From a virus: 48,889 bases of DNA. The position numbers were made by a program, and so were the translations under genes. The notes below the pieces were generated by a model. It was given only the letters and a program-made list of their open reading frames with translations, searched no databases and was not told where the DNA came from. Shown piece after piece: positions 38,403-47,097 of this stretch (the first letter of the stretch is position 1; every line of letters starts with the position of its first letter). The stretch lies in IMG/VR virus record IMGVR_UViG_3300049595_004909, positions 1-48,889 of that record, one strand, 5' to 3'.

Positions 38403-39374
38403 ATGAAGACTGCATTGATCACAGGTGTAACAGGTCAAGATGGCTCTTATCTTGCTGAATTATTAATAGAAAAGGGATACAAAGTCGTGGGAATGAAGAG
38501 GCGGACCTCACTTCTCGCAACTGATCGAATTGACCACCTTCTCGACCATCCTAACTTCCAGCTTGTCTATGGATCTATGAATGATGCTGGTGCCTTCTAT
38601 CGACTCTTTGCCAATCAGAAGTTCGACGAGGTCTACAATCTTGCAGCTCAATCTCACGTAAGAGTCTCATTTGAGGTTCCTGAGGAGACTGTTGACGCAG
38701 TCGCAATGGGACCTCTTAGATTGTTGGAGTGCATCAGGACAATGCAACCACAATGTAGATTCTACCAGGCATCCTCCTCTGAGATGTACGGAGATAATCC
38801 TGAACATCCACAGAGCGAGGAGACCCGCCTCATGCCGGCTTCTCCTTATGCCTGTGCCAAAGTCTTTGCACACGGTCTCACACGCAACTATCGAGAGGGA
38901 TACGGAATCCACGCATCTTCCGGCATCCTCTTCAATCACGAGAGCCCTCGCCGCGGTGAGACGTTTGTCACACGTAAGATCACCCTAGCTGCAGCGCGTA
39001 TCAAGCTCGGCCTGCAAGACAAGATCGCACTCGGCAACCTCGATGCTCTTCGCGACTGGGGATACGCCAAGGACTATGTCGAAGCAATGTGGCTGATGCT
39101 TCAACAGGATAAGCCTGATGACTATGTGGTTGCAACTGGAGAAACTCATACAGTTCGTGAGTTCTTAAATGAGGTCTTTGAAATTGCTGAACTAGACGTT
39201 GATCGACACCTTGTTATTGATGATCGTCTAAGGCGACCACACGAAGTTCCGTGGCTTGAGGGAGATTACACGAAGGCTAGAGACCGCCTTGGTTGGACAC
39301 CAAAGACCACATTTAGAGGTCTTGCCAGATTAATGTACATGGCTGATTTAAGTCTTCTGGAGACAAAGAGATGA
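38403..39374 (+). CDS. gmd: GDP-mannose 4,6-dehydratase
   Basis: A 323-residue SDR with GMD signatures: [57 protein letters not shown] (YxxxK), [42 protein letters not shown] and [12 protein letters not shown]. It makes GDP-4-keto-6-deoxymannose, the substrate of the GDP-fucose synthase at 33738. The middle part (38500-39100) is somewhat higher in GC than its neighbours. It has ATGA coupling to the next gene. Confidence 0.95.
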   Translation: MKTALITGVTGQDGSYLAELLIEKGYKVVGMKRRTSLLATDRIDHLLDHPNFQLVYGSMNDAGAFYRLFANQKFDEVYNLAAQSHVRVSFEVPEETVDAVAMGPLRLLECIRTMQPQCRFYQASSSEMYGDNPEHPQSEETRLMPASPYACAKVFAHGLTRNYREGYGIHASSGILFNHESPRRGETFVTRKITLAAARIKLGLQDKIALGNLDALRDWGYAKDYVEAMWLMLQQDKPDDYVVATGETHTVREFLNEVFEIAELDVDRHLVIDDRLRRPHEVPWLEGDYTKARDRLGWTPKTTFRGLARLMYMADLSLLETKR

Positions 39375-40339
39375 GCATCGCAGTTGTAGGACAAGGATTT
39401 GTGGGTGGCAGTTTAACATCTGTCTTTGCAGAACGCGGAGAGACAGTTTTTGTCTATGACAAGGCTGGCAAGACTGCTCCGGGCGGGATCTGTGAATTTA
39501 AGAGAAGTGACAGCTCATTCATCAAGCCTGATTCGCTTACGCAATTTGTAAGAGAATGTGAAGCAACATCGGGCTTTACAGGCATATTCTTTGTCTGTGT
39601 CCCGACGCCTATGTACGAAGATGGTTCACCAGACGTTTCAATAGTCCTGGACGTTCTCGAGCTAATAGCGGCTGCACCATACGCATCAGACTCACCAGAA
39701 AGAATTGCTGTTATCAAATCAACAGTTCCACCGGGGTCAACACAAAGATGGAATCAAGACTTCAATGATCGTGGATTGCACATTGTCTTTAATCCAGAGT
39801 TTTTGACAGAAGCAAACGCTGTAAACGACATGCGCGAGCAGAATCGAATAGTTCTAGGTGGTCCAAGACCTTACATCAACACAGTCCGAAATGTCTTTAT
39901 GCGGGCCTTCCCAAAGGTGCCTATCATAAAGACAAGCTCAACCACAGCTGAGATGGTGAAATATACGACAAATTGTATGCTTGCAGTCAAGGTTGCCTTT
40001 GCTAATGAGGTCTCGCAGATTTGTGAAATGCTCGACAGAGACGGTTTAAACGTCGATTACGACAAGGTAGTTGAATATATCAAATTTGATAAGCGTCTAG
40101 GCGAAACACACTGGTCCGTTCCTGGACCTGTTCCGACAAATGATGGTCGCTATGTCAAGGGGTTTGGCGGTCATTGCTTTCCTAAAGATATTAACGCCTT
40201 GATTAGCGTTGCTAGAGGTTATGATATTAAGCCCATTGTTATGCGTGCTGCATGGGAAAAGAACCTTGAAGTCAGGCCTCCTGAAGATCGTGACTGGGAG
40301 AAACAAGTAGGTCGAGCAGTTAGTAAAAGAAAGAATTAG
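39371..40339 (+). CDS. UDP-glucose/GDP-mannose dehydrogenase-like protein, short
   Basis: A 322-residue protein. The N-terminal NAD site is GQGFVGGS (7-14). It also has [39 protein letters not shown] and the catalytic-cysteine motif GGHCFPKD with Cys269. Usual family members are about 390-440 residues; here the C-terminal UDP-binding domain is missing, with a clean stop rather than a visible frameshift. It would oxidise a nucleotide sugar to a uronic acid if the short form is active. Confidence 0.85.
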   Translation: MSIAVVGQGFVGGSLTSVFAERGETVFVYDKAGKTAPGGICEFKRSDSSFIKPDSLTQFVRECEATSGFTGIFFVCVPTPMYEDGSPDVSIVLDVLELIAAAPYASDSPERIAVIKSTVPPGSTQRWNQDFNDRGLHIVFNPEFLTEANAVNDMREQNRIVLGGPRPYINTVRNVFMRAFPKVPIIKTSSTTAEMVKYTTNCMLAVKVAFANEVSQICEMLDRDGLNVDYDKVVEYIKFDKRLGETHWSVPGPVPTNDGRYVKGFGGHCFPKDINALISVARGYDIKPIVMRAAWEKNLEVRPPEDRDWEKQVGRAVSKRKN

Positions 40340-40342
40340 GCG

Positions 40343-40348
40343 TATAAT
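40343..40348 (+). promoter_or_regulatory. -10 hexamer TATAAT, leaderless geometry
   Basis: TATAAT in GGCGTATAATAGA ends six bases before the GTG at 40355. There is no ribosome binding site between, and the context matches that at 34676. Confidence 0.42.
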
Positions 40349-40354
40349 AGAAAA

Positions 40355-41164
40355 GTGAATAAATTCCCAACTGGCAAACCGCATATTTCTTTCTCTGAAG
40401 TCAAGATGTGGCATGAATGTGGCTGGCGTCACAAGCTTGTCCATATTGATAAAATTGATGTATTCAAGCCTGCTGAAAGTCCTAGCTTTGGAACAGCTGT
40501 GCACGAAGAGTGCGAAGAATTTCTAGAGAAAAGAACGTACAATGTCGAAAGATTAACAGAGACAATCAAGAAGACATGGGAGCAGCACAACTTCGAAAAA
40601 GTCGACGACTGGATCAATGACGGTAAAGTGATCATGTCTGAGATTGCAGATTTTCTCAACACCACGTTTCCCGACTGGTCATTTATAGCTGCAGAGCAGG
40701 CGCTATATGAACCTATCGAGGGTGAGGAAGAGATCAAGTTTAAGGGATTTGTTGACGGAATGATTCGTGCAAAGAACAAGCGCGGTCAAGATTGTCTATG
40801 GATTATTGACTGGAAGACGGCAGGTCCTCGTGGGTGGAATTCTGATAAACGTAGAGACAAGCTGGTTCTGGCTCAGCTTGCGCTTTATAAGCATTTCTGC
40901 AGTGAGAAATTCGAGATTGACCCGAAAGACATCAAGTGTGGATTCATACTTCTCAAGCGCGGCGTTAAACCAGGTAAGGCATGTGAGCTATTCGAGATAT
41001 CGACGGGCCCAAAGACACTTGAAGATGCCAAAAAGCTTGTTGATTCTATGATTAAAGGCGTTAGAGCAGGCAAGGCGATTAAAAATCGTCTATCTTGTAA
41101 GTACTGTGACTTTAAGGGAACTTCACATTGTCCTGGTTCAGGGGAATTCTCGGCATTTACTTAA
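40355..41164 (+). CDS. PD-(D/E)XK nuclease, RecB/Cas4-like, putative 4Fe-4S
   Basis: A 269-residue protein. SPSFGTAVHEECEEF (His50), a GFVDGMI Asp (134), IIDWKTA (Asp152, Lys154) and a LAQLALYKH Gln (174) form the RecB-type nuclease core. Cys22 (WHECGW) with Cys248, Cys251 and Cys259 (CKYCDFKGTSHC) gives the cysteine pattern of AddB/Cas4 iron-sulfur nucleases. There are no other cas genes. It is likely a replication or recombination exonuclease, out of place among glycan genes. The start is GTG. Confidence 0.8.
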   Translation: MNKFPTGKPHISFSEVKMWHECGWRHKLVHIDKIDVFKPAESPSFGTAVHEECEEFLEKRTYNVERLTETIKKTWEQHNFEKVDDWINDGKVIMSEIADFLNTTFPDWSFIAAEQALYEPIEGEEEIKFKGFVDGMIRAKNKRGQDCLWIIDWKTAGPRGWNSDKRRDKLVLAQLALYKHFCSEKFEIDPKDIKCGFILLKRGVKPGKACELFEISTGPKTLEDAKKLVDSMIKGVRAGKAIKNRLSCKYCDFKGTSHCPGSGEFSAFT

Positions 41165-41184
41165 TTATGCGCGGTGCTATTGTT

Positions 41185-41190
41185 TAGAAC
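41185..41190 (+). promoter_or_regulatory. -10-like hexamer TAGAAC
   Basis: TAGAAC ends seven bases before the ATG at 41198, in the context TGTTTAGAACA, similar to TGTTTAGAATA at 31966-31976. It is a weaker match than the TATAAT copies; a weak AGG lies between. Confidence 0.3.
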
Positions 41191-41197
41191 AGGTACC

Positions 41198-42442
41198 ATG
41201 AGCAAGAAAAAAGTAATCGTTTTATCTGATCACGCGTTATCAACGTCAGGTGTAGGCACACAAACTCGTCATCTCATCAATGGAATGATTGCCAAGGGTG
41301 ACTGGACATTTAGACAGTTTGGTGCTGCTATGAAACACACCGACTATCGAACTGTTGCTGTTAATGAAGACTTCATCATCAAGCCAATTGATGGATTCGG
41401 TAATAGAGACTTAATTAGAGTCACGCTTGCAGCAGAAAAACCAGATCTTCTTTTAATCTTTACAGACCCGAGATTCTTCATCTGGTTATTCGAGATGGCA
41501 GATGAAGTTAACCAGGTCTGCCCAATAGCGTGGTGGCATGTATGGGATAATCTTCCATATCCAGCGTTCAACGGACCACTGTATGAATCAACTGGTCTGT
41601 TAAACTGTCACTCTCATTTGACATACTCTATGCTCAAGGAGCGATTCCCAGATAAGACCAATTTTGTCCCACATTCTGTTCCGCCCGACCTATTTTTTCC
41701 TCTAACACAGATTGAAAGGAGAATGTATAGGAACCAGCTTCTAGGGTCAGGACGTGAGGATCATTTCGTAGGCGTCTGGATCAACAGAAATGCCCGCAGA
41801 AAGCGCCCAAGCGATGTCATAGAGTCATGGAAGATCTTTATTGATGACTTGCATACAAAGCATGGTCATAAGCGGGCAACGCTTATTATGCATACAGATC
41901 CATTGGATCAAGAAGGCCCGAATCTTTATGCAGTTGCAGATAACTTAGGCATTCAAGATAACATTGTTTTCTCTAAGGATCGTCTACCTTTTGACAAGGT
42001 GAACGTTCTCTACAACATATCAGACTTCTGCATCAACATCAGCTTTGCTGAGGGTTTTGGACTAGGAACTCTGGAGGCGATGAATGCAGGTATCCCGATC
42101 ATCGCTGCCAAGACGGGTGGATTGACCAGACAGGTTGTCGATCATCGTGATGGATCACATAACGGCGTGGCACTTGATATTGACCTTCAAACTCTTGTAG
42201 GATCACAATCTGTGCCTTATATCTACGAAGACTATGTCACAAACCAGAACGTTGCAAAAGGCATTATGCAGCTTTACTCTTTGTCTGACACCGAACGCAG
42301 AGCACTAGGGCAAAAAGTTCTCAGTTATGCAAGGTCAGAGTTTAGCTTCAACAACACTATTGATACGTGGCACAACACGGCATCACAGCTCTTGAGCACG
42401 TGGAAGCAAAATAAGAAAAACTTTACGATCAAGGAACTCTAA
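41198..42442 (+). CDS. GT4 family glycosyltransferase
   Basis: A 414-residue GT-B enzyme starting at ATG 41198. It has IVLSDHALSTSGVGTQTRHLINGM, WHVWDNLPYP, NRNARRKRPSDVIESW, and FCINISFAEGFGLGTLEAMNAGIPIIAAKTGG (E-x7-E donor motif). Length and motifs are normal for the family. The last base overlaps the ATG of the next glycosyltransferase. Donor and acceptor are unknown. Confidence 0.88.
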   Translation: MSKKKVIVLSDHALSTSGVGTQTRHLINGMIAKGDWTFRQFGAAMKHTDYRTVAVNEDFIIKPIDGFGNRDLIRVTLAAEKPDLLLIFTDPRFFIWLFEMADEVNQVCPIAWWHVWDNLPYPAFNGPLYESTGLLNCHSHLTYSMLKERFPDKTNFVPHSVPPDLFFPLTQIERRMYRNQLLGSGREDHFVGVWINRNARRKRPSDVIESWKIFIDDLHTKHGHKRATLIMHTDPLDQEGPNLYAVADNLGIQDNIVFSKDRLPFDKVNVLYNISDFCINISFAEGFGLGTLEAMNAGIPIIAAKTGGLTRQVVDHRDGSHNGVALDIDLQTLVGSQSVPYIYEDYVTNQNVAKGIMQLYSLSDTERRALGQKVLSYARSEFSFNNTIDTWHNTASQLLSTWKQNKKNFTIKEL

Positions 42443-43593
42443 TGAAAGTAATTGTTCGTGCGCCGCTTCTTAGCATTTCTGGTTATGGACAGCATAGCCG
42501 CCAGATATACGAGGCGGCTAAGCGTCTACCAAATGCGCAGGTCAGCACACAAGTTGTGCAGTGGGGAAACACATCGTGGTATGTCAACCCAGATGCTGAA
42601 GAAGGTCTCATCGGTGAGATTATGAGTCGATCGACAGATGCCAGTGAAGGCTATGACGTCTCTTTCCAAGTTCAGCTACCCGATGAATGGACACCAACTT
42701 TAGCAAAGTTTAACATAGGCGTAACTGCTGCTGTCGAAACAGATCGTTGCAATCCAGTCTGGGTAGACGCATGCAACAGGATGAACGCCGTTATTGTTCC
42801 ATCACATTTTACTCGAAAAGTTTTGATGGACACGGGCAACATTACGGTTCCTATTCATGTAGTAGGTGAATGGTACATCGATGAGATCAACCACATCAAA
42901 GATCACCTTGACGTCGACTTCAGAACACCTTTTAATTTTTTGATTGTTAGCCAGATGTCATCTCCAGATTCTTCTATCGACAGGAAGAACATTACAAATA
43001 CGATAAAGTGGATTTGTGAGACATTCAAGGATGACCCAAGTGTTGGAATTATTCTCAAGACTAACAGCGGTAGAGGCACTGATATTGATAGGCACGTTAC
43101 AGTTGCAAGCATAAACACAATCCTAGGACCAGTAAGGCAGAAGTCTAAAGTTCCTGTCTACCTGATGCATGGTAACATGACCAATGTGGAGATTGCCTCG
43201 CTGTACAGGCATCCAAAGATCAAGGCTCTAGTGAGCTTGACGAGAGGCGAAGGATTTGGCCTACCAATCCTTGAAGCCTCAGCATCTGAGCTTCCAGTTA
43301 TAGCCACAGATTGGTCGGCCCATGTAGAATTTATGAATCTAGGCAAGTGGATCAAGATTGAGTCGAACAAGACAACCATACCGGATTCTAGAGTCGACAA
43401 TAGGATATTCATGCCAGGCGTCCAGTGGGCAGATCCAAGTGAGCAGGACTTTAAGAAGAAGATCAAAAAGTTTAGAGATTCTCATGTCGTGCCCAAGGGA
43501 TGGGCAACAGAGCTCGCTTCTGTCTGCAAGACACGGTACACAAAAGAGAGTATTCTTGAAGATTATAGAAAGCTTTTCAATGAGATCTTGTAA
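42442..43593 (+). CDS. GT4-like glycosyltransferase
   Basis: A 383-residue GT-B protein with VIVRAPLLSISGYGQHSRQIYEA, VPSHFTRKVLMDTG, and VSLTRGEGFGLPILEASASELPVIATDWSAH (E-x7-E motif). It is coupled at both ends by one-base overlaps. It closes the glycan locus before the late structural genes. Confidence 0.87.
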   Translation: MKVIVRAPLLSISGYGQHSRQIYEAAKRLPNAQVSTQVVQWGNTSWYVNPDAEEGLIGEIMSRSTDASEGYDVSFQVQLPDEWTPTLAKFNIGVTAAVETDRCNPVWVDACNRMNAVIVPSHFTRKVLMDTGNITVPIHVVGEWYIDEINHIKDHLDVDFRTPFNFLIVSQMSSPDSSIDRKNITNTIKWICETFKDDPSVGIILKTNSGRGTDIDRHVTVASINTILGPVRQKSKVPVYLMHGNMTNVEIASLYRHPKIKALVSLTRGEGFGLPILEASASELPVIATDWSAHVEFMNLGKWIKIESNKTTIPDSRVDNRIFMPGVQWADPSEQDFKKKIKKFRDSHVVPKGWATELASVCKTRYTKESILEDYRKLFNEIL

Positions 43594-43880
43594 TGCTTAT
43601 CTTGACGTCAATCATTTTTCTACTTTTATGTGTATCCATCTACTATAATGTCAGATTCGGCCTAATTATCCTACGTCTTGAGGACGCGATCGAAGAGTGT
43701 CTTGACGACCTTGACGAACGCTATAAGGTAGTTTCTAAAATTCTTGAAAAACCAATATTCTTTGATTCGATTGAGGTTAGACAGACAGTCCAAGAAATTA
43801 GATTAAGTCAAGAATCTATCTTGAAAGTTGCCAATACGATATCAAATCTACAGGAGCCTGTATCTGATGAAAAAGATTAG
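43593..43880 (+). CDS. Small single-pass membrane protein
   Basis: A 95-residue protein. Residues 1-18 (MLILTSIIFLLLCVSIYY) form one membrane segment, followed by a charged, likely coiled-coil domain (LEDAIEECLDDLDERYKVVSK). It starts at the stop of the previous gene and overlaps the sigma-like gene by 14 bases. Possible spanin- or membrane-anchor-like role; no family is recognised. Confidence 0.6.
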   Translation: MLILTSIIFLLLCVSIYYNVRFGLIILRLEDAIEECLDDLDERYKVVSKILEKPIFFDSIEVRQTVQEIRLSQESILKVANTISNLQEPVSDEKD

Positions 43881-44586
43881 CAAGAAGCAGGTTTCTAAGA
43901 AAAATGATTTGAAGATGTATTTTCATTCTGGGACGCACGATGCAATTGTTCGATTCCAGAAAGAAGGTCAACAAGAAGTTAGAGATTTCATCTATACTAT
44001 TGAGATATTACCCGCTTTCACAAAGCTTGTTGAAAATTTGATATTCATACACGGTGCCAATGTCATAGGGCCTGTTGATGAATTTAAGAATGATTGCATC
44101 AGCTTTTTATATGAAACTCTCAAGAAGTTTGACGCATCGCGCGGAACAAAGGCATTTTCGTATTTTAATGTAGTTGCCAAGAATTGGATTGTTGTCAAGA
44201 CCCGTCAGAAGACAAAGCACAGTAGAAAACATGTTAATATCGATGACAAGACTGTTGTTCCTGAGCTTGAGACACTTGACGTTGTAGAACCAACATTTGA
44301 GATCTACGGTGTAGGTGGCAAAAAAGCATTTCAAGCAGAGCAGCTTGAGCTGATGTTTAATGAGATACGATCGCGGCTTGAGCAAGATCATGAAATTGTC
44401 TGCATGGACGCCATAATCGAGATCTTCCACAACATCGACGATATTGACTTCTTTAATAAGCGCGCCGTCTTTGTCTACATACGAGAGATGACAAACCTCA
44501 ACACGAAGCAGATATCAACTGCCATGTCTAGCATCAAAAAGCACTATAGAGAATCGATGAAAGATTGCGAGTTTGATATTTTCTAA
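43867..44586 (+). CDS. T4 gp55-like late sigma factor
   Basis: A 239-residue protein starting at ATG 43867 with CAGGAG upstream (43852-43857). The centre, FKNDCISFLYETLKKFDASRGTKAFSYFNVVAKNWIVVKTRQ, is a region-2-like sigma segment in the form found in T4-like gp55 proteins; the C-terminal LNTKQISTAMSSIKKHYRESM is a possible HTH. It would direct host RNA polymerase to late promoters with a -10-type TATA element. Such elements recur in the window without a -35. It stands just before baseplate genes. Confidence 0.78.
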   Translation: MKKISKKQVSKKNDLKMYFHSGTHDAIVRFQKEGQQEVRDFIYTIEILPAFTKLVENLIFIHGANVIGPVDEFKNDCISFLYETLKKFDASRGTKAFSYFNVVAKNWIVVKTRQKTKHSRKHVNIDDKTVVPELETLDVVEPTFEIYGVGGKKAFQAEQLELMFNEIRSRLEQDHEIVCMDAIIEIFHNIDDIDFFNKRAVFVYIREMTNLNTKQISTAMSSIKKHYRESMKDCEFDIF

Positions 44587-44596
44587 TGAGGAACCA

Positions 44597-44974
44597 ATGT
44601 CAAAAAAGTCAGACGTAGAAAAGATTAACGACCAGATTGACGGTCTTAAGCATAAAGAGACCAAGGTGTCACAATTTTCTGACATCTTGGAATCCATAGA
44701 AAATCTTGATGATAAGAAGCGCGTGTTATGGCTCGAGATTTATCACAATGCGCTCACAGACCGTGAGAATGCATCAATCCTCTTCACAGACACGATCTTG
44801 CAAATTAAAGGCAACGCTGCTAATCACTCTATTCTAGGTCCCGTTGTAGTCAAATACATAGAAAGAATGTCAAGAGCCAATGACCAGATTATAAAGCTTG
44901 CTGAAATGATCACGGCCGAAGAGAACAAGCCACTTGACACAGGATCGATATTCGACAAGATAATGGAGGACTAA
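44597..44974 (+). CDS. Conserved phage-type hypothetical protein
   Basis: A 125-residue protein; ATG 44597 follows GAGGAA. It is helical, with WLEIYHNALTDRENASILFTDTI and ILGPVVVKYIERMSRANDQIIKLAEMI, a pattern I associate with an unnamed protein family in T4-like and large marine phages. The C-terminal FDKIMED is short and acidic. It could be a small-terminase-like or structural assembly factor, but this is not shown. Confidence 0.6.
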   Translation: MSKKSDVEKINDQIDGLKHKETKVSQFSDILESIENLDDKKRVLWLEIYHNALTDRENASILFTDTILQIKGNAANHSILGPVVVKYIERMSRANDQIIKLAEMITAEENKPLDTGSIFDKIMED

Positions 44975-45933
44975 TGTTTGACGAGATCTTAGTGATCGAT
45001 TATGTGTCAAGCTATTCAAGCCTCACAGACGAGCAAAAAGCTAAATTGGCTGATCTTGTTATCGATCCAGGTTTTCTGGTTAATTGCCCAAATGGGACAA
45101 TAATCGGCCAGATTATTGCCAACAATAGAATTGCTAAAGGGCGCGTTTTTTATCCTTTCTTCTCTCATATGCGTGTGCCGATTAAGGCAGGCGAGAGAGC
45201 CTGGGGTTTCACAAATGACAAAGGGCAAGTATCTTACTGGCTTTCTAGAAAGGTACAAAATGGCTCAGCTGAAGATTTAAACTTCACACATGATGATCGA
45301 GCATTTTTTTCAAAAAGTGTCGATCCAGTTACCAATAGCCGTGTATTCTTGGACGCTAACACGTCAGGAGCAGACCTTGAAAAGACTCGACGTGATGCTT
45401 TATCAAGATCACAGTTTGTAGGAAAGCCTATTGTTAGCTTGCCTTCTAAGTCACCTGATTTGATGCTACAAGGATCTAATAGCACTGCCATCGTGATGTC
45501 AGAAATTGGCGGTGAAGGCACGATAATTCTTAAATCGGGTTTAAAAGAAGACATTCAGGCAGAACGTGAAGCCGTTCAAAACGTAGATGGATACAAAGAA
45601 ACAGTTAAGCCCTACTCGATTCCAAGCGCAACAGCCTCAGATGCTTCTGTTATCGAAGTTTCTGCGCCTTTAGGAGTATTAATAAGAGTAGGCAGCGCTG
45701 CAATACAGGTTCTAACAAACGGCGACATAATCATAACACCCAGTGAGACAGGCTTCATAAAACTAGGTGGTTCTGATGCTAGCAAGGCAATTCTTTGTCA
45801 AGAAGCTGATCAAGCAACAACAACACCTGGAAATGTGTCTGCAAAGAGCATAGTTTCGACGGCAGGCGGAATAATCGGATCACCTGCTGTATTAGGAACA
45901 GGATTGTTTGCTTCTAAAATCCTGGTGAAGTGA
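44974..45933 (+). CDS. Putative baseplate hub/spike protein (gp5 OB-fold-like)
   Basis: A 319-residue protein with GGAGG before the ATG. Residues 45-95 (GTIIGQIIANNRIAKGRVFYPFFSHMRVPIKAGERAWGF) resemble the OB-fold of phage spike and baseplate-V proteins. The C-terminal part (GDIIITPSETGFIKLGGSDASKAILC) resembles the end of spike proteins that precede a beta-helix tip. Its position before the gp25- and gp6-like genes supports a baseplate role. No lysozyme domain is seen. Confidence 0.6.
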   Translation: MFDEILVIDYVSSYSSLTDEQKAKLADLVIDPGFLVNCPNGTIIGQIIANNRIAKGRVFYPFFSHMRVPIKAGERAWGFTNDKGQVSYWLSRKVQNGSAEDLNFTHDDRAFFSKSVDPVTNSRVFLDANTSGADLEKTRRDALSRSQFVGKPIVSLPSKSPDLMLQGSNSTAIVMSEIGGEGTIILKSGLKEDIQAEREAVQNVDGYKETVKPYSIPSATASDASVIEVSAPLGVLIRVGSAAIQVLTNGDIIITPSETGFIKLGGSDASKAILCQEADQATTTPGNVSAKSIVSTAGGIIGSPAVLGTGLFASKILVK

Positions 45934-47066
45934 TGGGTGCTCTAAGCAATATAGGCGTTATTGAATCTATAGACCGAAGAAGCAGACTTTCTTCTAGACC
46001 AAAAACATTGTTTAAAGACGAGACTGTTTCATCCGTCGAAAATGGATTTTCAATTGGCACTTTTCAAGTTCCACCCATACCTGTTCCACTAGGTAAATTC
46101 GCTAGTGAGAACGATCAGGCACACGCCGATGCATTTCCAGCGTGGAATGGAATGTATGTAACAGGACTTCTAGAAAATGTAGCTCTTCTATTAGATGCAA
46201 TACCTGATGCAGGCATTCTAAAGCCTATTGGCCTATTTGATCCAACTAAGCCAATACTGATTGTGATCAACAAGCTTCGTTCTCTATTTGATCGGATTTT
46301 TTCGTTTTTAACGTTTTCTATCGATAGCCTGCTTCTTTTACATCTAGATATTGTTTTATCAAAAGCCGATGTGATTATTGCTGCTCTGAACGAAGTAATT
46401 GACGCTCTGAGTGACGGTGTTGAAGCTGCTAAAGATGCAGCGTCCGGGTTTGTTGATGTCATTAAAGATACTGTTCAAAGTGTAATGAGCGCTGAAAGAA
46501 TTGATAGAAGCATAATTGATGACACCATCCAGAAAATTTCTGAGTCATCAACGCAAATCAAAGAGGCAGCTGTAGAAACTGCATTAGAGATAACAGAATC
46601 TGTTAATTTACCTATTCCATCTTTTCCAATACCGTCTCTTGATGTTTCTTTTATGCAGCCCGACGTTAATTTAGCACCACTTTTTGCTACGCTCGAGGCA
46701 AATCAAGTCGATGGAATTGCAACAAAATTTATCAAACTTATGACTGTGTTTGCTTCACTTCCTAGTAAAATTGTCCAGCAAATCCAGGAAGCTGTCGAGT
46801 TTGGAGAGCAGCTTAAAAATGCTTTCAAAAAATTGATCACAAACGTTGCTGAAGGAGTTCAAGAGCTCTTAGATGTTTTGCTTGGACTTGTTTGGAGCAT
46901 CATCACGAGCGCAATTAATGTTACGTCTGCCATTGTTCTCGAGGCAGCGTCTGTCTACCAGCTAGTTGTGTTTTTTGTCAAGTATTTCATTGTTAGTATG
47001 ATTTCATTCTTGCTAGGCTCAGGATTAATTGCGCTTAGCGCTGCTTCGATTCTTGGAATCGCGTGA
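45933..47066 (+). CDS. Hypothetical virion protein with hydrophobic C-terminus
   Basis: A 377-residue protein; ATG 45933 overlaps the previous stop (a GTG at 45930 is also in frame). The centre is long helices with coiled-coil character (ALNEVIDALSDGVEAAKDAASGF...), the C-terminal 70 residues contain two hydrophobic membrane-like segments (VWSIITSAINVTSAIVL, YQLVVFFVKYFIVSMISFLLGS). It sits between the spike-like and gp25-like genes. A baseplate hub or tail-associated membrane-penetrating protein is possible. Confidence 0.6.
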   Translation: MGALSNIGVIESIDRRSRLSSRPKTLFKDETVSSVENGFSIGTFQVPPIPVPLGKFASENDQAHADAFPAWNGMYVTGLLENVALLLDAIPDAGILKPIGLFDPTKPILIVINKLRSLFDRIFSFLTFSIDSLLLLHLDIVLSKADVIIAALNEVIDALSDGVEAAKDAASGFVDVIKDTVQSVMSAERIDRSIIDDTIQKISESSTQIKEAAVETALEITESVNLPIPSFPIPSLDVSFMQPDVNLAPLFATLEANQVDGIATKFIKLMTVFASLPSKIVQQIQEAVEFGEQLKNAFKKLITNVAEGVQELLDVLLGLVWSIITSAINVTSAIVLEAASVYQLVVFFVKYFIVSMISFLLGSGLIALSAASILGIA

Positions 47067-47097
47067 AGGGCACTCATTTTGCTGATACTTATAAACG

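Noticed and set aside
40355-41164. CRISPR adaptation gene cas4
   Set aside because: No cas1, cas2 or repeat array is present in the window; phages carry many such RecB-family nucleases.
43867-44586. Full sigma70-type host-like sigma factor
   Set aside because: Only a region-2-like centre and a weak C-terminal HTH are visible; size and pattern fit phage gp55 instead.
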